Part shown: positions 6,407 to 10,154 of the stretch, piece after piece
Layout of the letters: every line of letters starts with the position of its first letter
Position numbering within the stretch: the stretch's first letter is position 1
Assembly: GCA_013329295.1 (NCBI GenBank)
Contig: DUKP01000216.1
Location: 1 to 10,154, forward strand
Length of the DNA stretch: 10,154 nucleotides
Reading direction: 5' to 3'
From: Candidatus Poseidoniaceae archaeon
Lineage (GTDB): Archaea; Thermoplasmatota; Poseidoniia; Poseidoniales; Poseidoniaceae
Translations under genes and position numbers: made by a program
The notes under the pieces: model-generated
What the model was told of the DNA's origin: nothing
What the model saw: only the letters and a program-made list of their open reading frames with translations
Database searches by the model: none

Positions 6407-7516
6407 TCAGAATTGTAAATCATTGCCCTTTAATTTTGCTTGTCTAAGCCCACTAGACCAATCAAATAGGCTGCCAATAAAGGATATTTTCTTGCCTTCC
6501 AATTGTTCAATTTGTTCATTATATTCTGGTTCAAACAATACTGATACTGTGTATGGTCCGTTGTCAAGAAGGCCAACAGCTGTCATCCCTCCACGATAAC
6601 TATCCATGACTAACAAAGTTCTCTCTACTCTTTCAACCATAAGAGTACATTCTCCAGGACTTGTAGAGTCAATCACACTATTTGCTTCTCTATGCAACCT
6701 TGTAGAATGTAGCCTCTCTATGCCTATTTCTATAGAGGTAGAAACAACAGGATAAGGTTCCTCACTTTCTTGAGTATGTTCAATTACTACCTCATTATTG
6801 ATTTCGGGGCTTTCTAGAACTTCATCTTCCTCCTCGATATCTGTTATACTGCTAAGTTCTTTATCAATATCAATTTCTAATTCTTCATTTTCTAACTCTA
6901 AATCTTCGAAAGTTTCAGTTTGTTCTTGTAGTTCTTGAACTTCTTCATGTTCATTAGTAACTGGTTCTATTGTTGGGACATCGAATCCTATTGCTCCTAA
7001 GTAATTCCACAATTCTTGCACTTCAATTACACCATTTTGATCACTATCTAAAATATTGATTAGAGTCTCAGAAACCCATTCTGGAGGTTGAGCACCAGAT
7101 AAATTTACGATAAAGTCATTTAACTCTGCTTGACTTATTTTACCATCAGTATTTGTATCGATTTGTGTAGTTATTTCAACGGTTGAAAGTCCTGAATTTT
7201 GCAGCCATTGGCCAAATTGCTGTTTGATCATTTCTGCCATTCTAGGATCAACGTTACTTGCTATTTCGGTAATTTTACTTTTTGTAGCTTGGATTGCTCG
7301 CTCTTTTACACTGCTTCTCCAAGCGGAAATTTCTGGCTGTTGCGATAGTATCTCAATTACAGTTTCTCTTGGTACATTTGATGGAGGGGCATCTCCGACA
7401 AATTCTACTGCCAAATCTGCTAATTCAGAATTAGACAGCGAACTTAAATCATTATTTTCAGCAATTTTCTTTTCGATTTGCTTTGCTACAGCCTCGGATA
7501 TCCTGCCACTGAACAT
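6407..7516 (-). CDS. EF-hand calcium-binding domain protein with acidic linker, function unknown
   Basis: 369-residue protein that I do not recognise as a whole. An N-terminal alpha-helical region (about 1-110) leads into a pair of canonical EF-hand loops, DTNTDGKISQAE (120-131) and DSDQNGVIEVQE (157-168). They are 37 residues apart, the spacing of a paired EF-hand, with Asp/Asn/Ser at the coordinating positions and Glu at position 12 of each. A very acidic, low-complexity linker follows (about 187-255, mostly Glu, Asp, Thr and Ile). A C-terminal domain (about 258-369) seems rich in beta strands, including RTLLVMDSYRGG, YTVSVLFEP and GKKISFIGSLFDW. It might be an OB-like fold, but that is a guess. 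No signal peptide or membrane segment is visible, so a cytoplasmic place is likely. The ATG at 7516 is the first possible start after an in-frame stop; no Shine-Dalgarno is seen. It lies 39 bp downstream of the nucleotidyltransferase gene. Confidence 0.85.
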   Translation of the reverse strand: MFSGRISEAVAKQIEKKIAENNDLSSLSNSELADLAVEFVGDAPPSNVPRETVIEILSQQPEISAWRSSVKERAIQATKSKITEIASNVDPRMAEMIKQQFGQWLQNSGLSTVEITTQIDTNTDGKISQAELNDFIVNLSGAQPPEWVSETLINILDSDQNGVIEVQELWNYLGAIGFDVPTIEPVTNEHEEVQELQEQTETFEDLELENEELEIDIDKELSSITDIEEEDEVLESPEINNEVVIEHTQESEEPYPVVSTSIEIGIERLHSTRLHREANSVIDSTSPGECTLMVERVERTLLVMDSYRGGMTAVGLLDNGPYTVSVLFEPEYNEQIEQLEGKKISFIGSLFDWSSGLRQAKLKGNDLQF

Positions 7517-7555
7517 ACTAAGCCGTATGATTCATTATTCTTGAAGATGGTGCCT

Positions 7556-8896
7556 TCATTCTAATGACATTCTTGGCCAAGAATTGAAATCAGAATTTTG
7601 CCACTGAAGCGTTGCTAAGATTTCTTCAATTTCAGAGATGCTTTTCAAATCATTTTCTATTTGTATTCTGTACAACCATTCCTTCAGTCTACCAAGTTTT
7701 TGACCTTGTTCGATGTTAGTTGTAGCCATTAACCATTTGCCATCGATTAGTTGTTCTTGACATTCAAGAGGTGGTAAGTTTTCTATTTCATGGATAATTT
7801 TAGTGAAATAAGATTGTTTTGAAAAATTGTGAAAATCAATCATGTCATGCTGGTCAAAGATTTTCGATAAAGACAAAATTTGTCTCCACCTAGTTCCAAT
7901 TAAGTGTCTATACAAACGCAAATAACGGAGATCGTTTTGAGGAATTAATCTTGCCATTTGTGATGTAAAAATTATACTCTTTGAATCCTTTTTTGATAAT
8001 TTTAATGTTTTACATAAATCAATAATACTATTCTTTTCAAGTTGGTAATTTACTAACACGAATAGTGATATGTAATCCAAATCTTGCTTACTGTCAAGTG
8101 CTGATAATAATTTTGAAGTCTCTACATATTTCCAGCCAAAAATTACATTCAATATTTTATCTCTAATCATTAAGCTGATTATTTCTTGTGATTTTTTAGA
8201 ATTTAGAATTTTGATTAATTCCTGCCATATCCTTTCTTTTGCTAAGTCACCAATTAGATAACTATTATTGATAATTACTTTGGACAAACTATCTTCTAAT
8301 TTCCAATTATTAGTATTTATTTGGCCAAGGAAACGGTATGCACGAAGAATCCGCAAAGCATCTTCATTAATCCTTTTTTCCGGATTTCCCACACAGCGAA
8401 TAATTTTATTTTCGATATCTTTAATTCCGTTATTTGGGTCATAGTATAGTCTTCTAGCAACATCAATAGCCATAGAATTAATTGTAAAATCTCTTCTCTT
8501 TAAGTCCTCATTCAAAGATAAATTCCATTCAACAGATTCCGGCCTACGATTATCCAAATATACTCCATCGGTTCTAAGTGTAGTTGTTTGGAATAAGTAA
8601 TTTCCAGATTTTATTGTAATTGTCCCGAATGAAAGGCCAGTTTCAATTGCATCTGGGAAAATGGATAGCAATTTTTCAGGTCTTAAGTCAGTTGCCAAAT
8701 CAATATCTGATGGAATAAAACCCATTGATGCATCTCTTACTGCGCCGCCAACAATCCAAACGCCTCCCTTATTTTGCGAAATCTTGTTGATTGTATTTGA
8801 TAACTCAATAGGCAGTTTATCTACAAACTTAGACATGTTTTCAGTTAATGGAAAACCAGCAACATCAGATTCGTTGCCCAAAACATACTCCGTCAA
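7556..8896 (-). CDS. Class II (bacterial-type) tRNA nucleotidyltransferase / poly(A) polymerase family protein
   Basis: 446-residue template-independent nucleotidyltransferase of the class II family, whose members add or repair the CCA end of tRNA or add poly(A) tails. Motifs in order: GGAVRD (50-55, nucleotide loop), DIDLAT (64-69, with both metal-binding carboxylates), DNRRPESVEW (115-124), LKRRDFTINSMAID (132-145, motif B), YYDPNNGIKDI (151-161, motif C), and GNPEKRINEDALRILRAYRF (170-189), in which EDALR (178-182) is the NTP-base-selecting motif D. The C-terminal half is helical and weakly conserved, and I see no HD phosphohydrolase motif. The start is a TTG at 8896, 7 nt after AGGAG (complement of 8903-8907). 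Archaea normally use the unrelated class I CCA enzyme, so this gene suggests transfer from bacteria. CCA addition, A addition and poly(A) polymerase activity cannot be told apart by eye. Part of the 3' half (about 7980-8220) is visibly more AT-rich than neighbouring genes. Confidence 0.93.
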   Translation of the reverse strand: MTEYVLGNESDVAGFPLTENMSKFVDKLPIELSNTINKISQNKGGVWIVGGAVRDASMGFIPSDIDLATDLRPEKLLSIFPDAIETGLSFGTITIKSGNYLFQTTTLRTDGVYLDNRRPESVEWNLSLNEDLKRRDFTINSMAIDVARRLYYDPNNGIKDIENKIIRCVGNPEKRINEDALRILRAYRFLGQINTNNWKLEDSLSKVIINNSYLIGDLAKERIWQELIKILNSKKSQEIISLMIRDKILNVIFGWKYVETSKLLSALDSKQDLDYISLFVLVNYQLEKNSIIDLCKTLKLSKKDSKSIIFTSQMARLIPQNDLRYLRLYRHLIGTRWRQILSLSKIFDQHDMIDFHNFSKQSYFTKIIHEIENLPPLECQEQLIDGKWLMATTNIEQGQKLGRLKEWLYRIQIENDLKSISEIEEILATLQWQNSDFNSWPRMSLE

Positions 8897-8959
8897 ATCA
8901 ATCTCCTAGCCCTATGGTAATTGCCAAAGTATTATCCTTGAAATACTGTTCCCAGTTTC
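8897..8959. promoter_or_regulatory. Divergent promoter region with inverted repeat AGTATT-N8-AATACT
   Basis: This 63-bp gap drives the nucleotidyltransferase leftward and the ParB/SerK-like gene rightward. A perfect inverted repeat lies at 8928-8933 (AGTATT) and 8942-8947 (AATACT). On the plus strand CCAAAGTATTATC (8924-8936) looks like a BRE plus TATA box centred ~27 bp before the ATG at 8960, which fits a leaderless message because no Shine-Dalgarno precedes that ATG. On the minus strand the other arm gives AGTATTTC (8947-8940), placing a start near 8918 and a ~22 nt leader containing AGGAG (8907-8903). The two core promoters would then face each other and overlap. Confidence 0.42.
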
Positions 8960-9367
8960 ATGTGGACTGAAGATGATGTTACCATAGTAGAGGTAAGTTG
9001 GTTGAAACCACATGAAGAAATCAAAATAAAAGCAAGAGATAAACTTCTTGACATGACAAAACGCTGGGGGGGATTTACCAAACCGGTATTAGTGGATAGC
9101 GAGACAGGATCTTTACTTGATGGACATCATAGACTGTCAGTTGCTAAGGAATTAGGATTATCTAAGATTCCTGCAATATGTCTAGATTATCTTTCATCAG
9201 ATGATATAGTGTTAGAATTATGGCCAAACTCATCATTTGATGAAATCACTAAACAAATGGTAATCCAAATATGTCAATCTGATGAATTATTTCCGCCTAA
9301 AACAACCAAGCATACGACTTTCTTTGACCTTCCACCAATTTTGGTCAGTTTGGATGAACTTAAGTAG
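8960..9367 (+). CDS. ParB-fold protein related to free serine kinase (SerK/SbnI-like)
   Basis: 135-residue protein with a ParB/sulfiredoxin-type nucleotide-binding core. Features: WLKPHEEIK (14-22), in which the HEE resembles the position of the catalytic Glu reported for archaeal SerK; PVLVDSETGSLLDGHHRL (42-59) with the DGHHR signature at 54-58; GLSKIPAICLDYL (66-78); ITKQMV (96-101); and FPPKTTKH (111-118), a motif I remember from the SerK-like group of ParB-fold proteins. SerK phosphorylates free L-serine with ADP to give O-phosphoserine for cysteine synthesis. Assignment to that reaction is inference, and the characterised enzymes I recall are longer than this one. No helix-turn-helix of true ParB partition proteins follows the core, so a role in segregation is unlikely. 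The ATG at 8960 has no Shine-Dalgarno and is probably leaderless. The 3' end overlaps the convergent M61 peptidase gene by 8 bp. Confidence 0.75.
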   Translation: MWTEDDVTIVEVSWLKPHEEIKIKARDKLLDMTKRWGGFTKPVLVDSETGSLLDGHHRLSVAKELGLSKIPAICLDYLSSDDIVLELWPNSSFDEITKQMVIQICQSDELFPPKTTKHTTFFDLPPILVSLDELK

Positions 9368-10154
9368 TTCTAGATGAGATATAACTACGCCATTTCGAGT
9401 TACCTTTTCCATCTAATTTATTCTTTAATTCAGGTTCTACTCTTAGATCTATCACACTCACATTAACTATTCCTTCATGAGCATAACATAATTCAACATT
9501 TGATGGTTCCAATTTTGATAGTAAATTTTTCATTGATTTAATATTGCTAATTCTAACTCTATTTATTGAAATTAATTCATCTCCAGGCATGATTAAATTT
9601 CTTAGAGGGGAATCGTTTTGATGGCTACTAACTATGACTTTACCACCTTTTTCTGATATGTTAAGTCCTAACCAAGATGATGATAACTTGGTATTTTTAT
9701 CGACTTTACTCTTTAGCTTTAATCCATAGAAATCCAATGCTTTTGCTACATCAGGTGCTGTTTTGTCAAAGATTAATTCGTCTAAATACATACCGAGGTT
9801 TCTTCCACCTTCCATATTTACTAATTCTTTTCTTATATCTTTGTAGTCAATACCTATTCTTTCAGCATTGGGATATCCAATTGCATACTTTTCACATAAT
9901 CTTACCATTAAGTTGCAGATGCCATGTTTTCCCTTCGAACGCTTTCTTAATTCTGCATCAACACAGAAAATAGCCAATTCACCTTCAAGGTAATATGAAA
10001 TTTGAATTTCTCTAGAGAAGCTATGGCTTCTATAGAGGTGAATCCAAGCATCATGACTTGATTCAGCCAATGATTCATGTTCTGAACCATTTCTAATCGT
10101 ATGCCTAGCAAGTTTTCTCTCCATATCTTTGCGCCAGTCTTCTTCAGACCATGC
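9360..10154 (-). CDS. M61-family aminopeptidase, C-terminal part with PDZ domain (5' end beyond window)
   Basis: 264 residues are visible and the frame stays open to the right edge (AWSEEDWRKD precedes the internal ATG at 10124), so this is the C-terminal part of a larger protein, not a complete one. Residues 28-38 (SLAESSHDAWI) and 53-58 (SYYLEG) match the region of glycyl-aminopeptidase-like M61 enzymes that lies after the catalytic site. LGMYLDELI and LDFYGLKL continue the pattern. A PDZ domain follows (about 150-238): WLGLNIS is the peptide-binding strand, then SPLRNLIMPGDELISINRVRI and the helix and strands to VSVIDLRVEP. M61 enzymes are zinc peptidases with an HExxH helix; that part lies outside, so activity cannot be judged here. 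A basic tail (KLDGKGNSKWRS) ends the protein. The stop overlaps the SerK-like gene by 8 bp, tail to tail. Confidence 0.87.
   Translation of the reverse strand, partial: AWSEEDWRKDMERKLARHTIRNGSEHESLAESSHDAWIHLYRSHSFSREIQISYYLEGELAIFCVDAELRKRSKGKHGICNLMVRLCEKYAIGYPNAERIGIDYKDIRKELVNMEGGRNLGMYLDELIFDKTAPDVAKALDFYGLKLKSKVDKNTKLSSSWLGLNISEKGGKVIVSSHQNDSPLRNLIMPGDELISINRVRISNIKSMKNLLSKLEPSNVELCYAHEGIVNVSVIDLRVEPELKNKLDGKGNSKWRSYISSRTT

Noticed and set aside
9064-9073. Run of seven G in the SerK-like gene as a possible frameshift or phase-variable tract
   Set aside because: The frame is intact through the run (KRWGGFT) and conserved motifs occur both before and after it, so no frameshift is needed.
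8960-9367. Chromosome-partition ParB
   Set aside because: There is no helix-turn-helix domain, no ParA neighbour and no parS-like repeats; the PPKTTKH tail fits the SerK-like group better.
9677-9973. Plus-strand open frame rich in Leu, Phe and Tyr that looks like a membrane protein
   Set aside because: It is opposite the M61-peptidase coding sequence; hydrophobic runs arise from the complement of its Lys/Glu/Asn codons, and no start signal is seen.
9360-10124. M61/PDZ frame read as a complete 254-residue protein starting at 10124
   Set aside because: The frame is open through the right edge with family-like sequence, and it lacks the catalytic domain, so the ATG at 10124 is internal.

Overview
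The window is a densely packed, AT-rich stretch of archaeal chromosome. The information-processing genes are archaeal: translation initiation factor aIF2 gamma, ribosomal protein S6e, an Orc1/Cdc6 replication initiator, archaeal-type Dph2 and an archaeal-type Hpt. Two genes look acquired from bacteria or widely exchanged: a class II tRNA nucleotidyltransferase/poly(A) polymerase and a short-chain-type acyl-CoA dehydrogenase. This mix, plus an EF-hand protein and an M61 peptidase, fits a planktonic, heterotrophic marine euryarchaeon (Marine Group II/III, Thermoplasmatota-like). That placement is inference from gene content and base composition, not from a phylogeny.

Layout. Positions 1-5114 hold six minus-strand genes, transcribed in the order: GcvH-like protein with no lipoyl lysine (5114-4713), hpt (4696-4127), dph2 (4115-3006), orc1/cdc6 (2968-1736), rps6e (1656-1162) and aIF2 gamma (1124 to beyond the left edge). 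Spacing is 11-79 bp. TATA-like boxes before orc1 and rps6e suggest the run can be read as two or three transcription units rather than one. The common thread is translation: ribosome, initiation factor, and diphthamide on aEF2. Purine salvage and the replication initiator are embedded in it.

A 121-bp divergent region (5115-5235) separates this block from a plus-strand acyl-CoA dehydrogenase (5236-6405). That gene runs head-on into a minus-strand EF-hand protein (7516-6407) with a single base between the stop codons. The EF-hand gene lies downstream of a minus-strand class II nucleotidyltransferase (8896-7556). A 63-bp divergent region containing a perfect 6-bp-arm inverted repeat separates this from a plus-strand ParB/SerK-like gene (8960-9367). 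The tail of that gene overlaps by 8 bp the 3' end of a minus-strand M61-type peptidase with a PDZ domain, whose N-terminal and catalytic parts lie beyond the right edge.

Several starts are decided by Shine-Dalgarno motifs. Three genes begin with TTG preceded by a good GGAG-type site (GcvH-like, dph2, nucleotidyltransferase). Others (orc1, EF-hand protein, ParB/SerK-like) have no Shine-Dalgarno but a TATA-like box at a distance that suggests leaderless transcripts. I found no rRNA, tRNA, CRISPR array, insertion sequence or recognisable origin repeat. No intergenic stretch exceeds 121 bp. The observations most worth following are the lysine-less GcvH homologue leading a translation-linked gene cluster, the bacterial-type nucleotidyltransferase, the zinc-knuckle-less aIF2 gamma, the unrecognised EF-hand protein and the short SerK-like protein.
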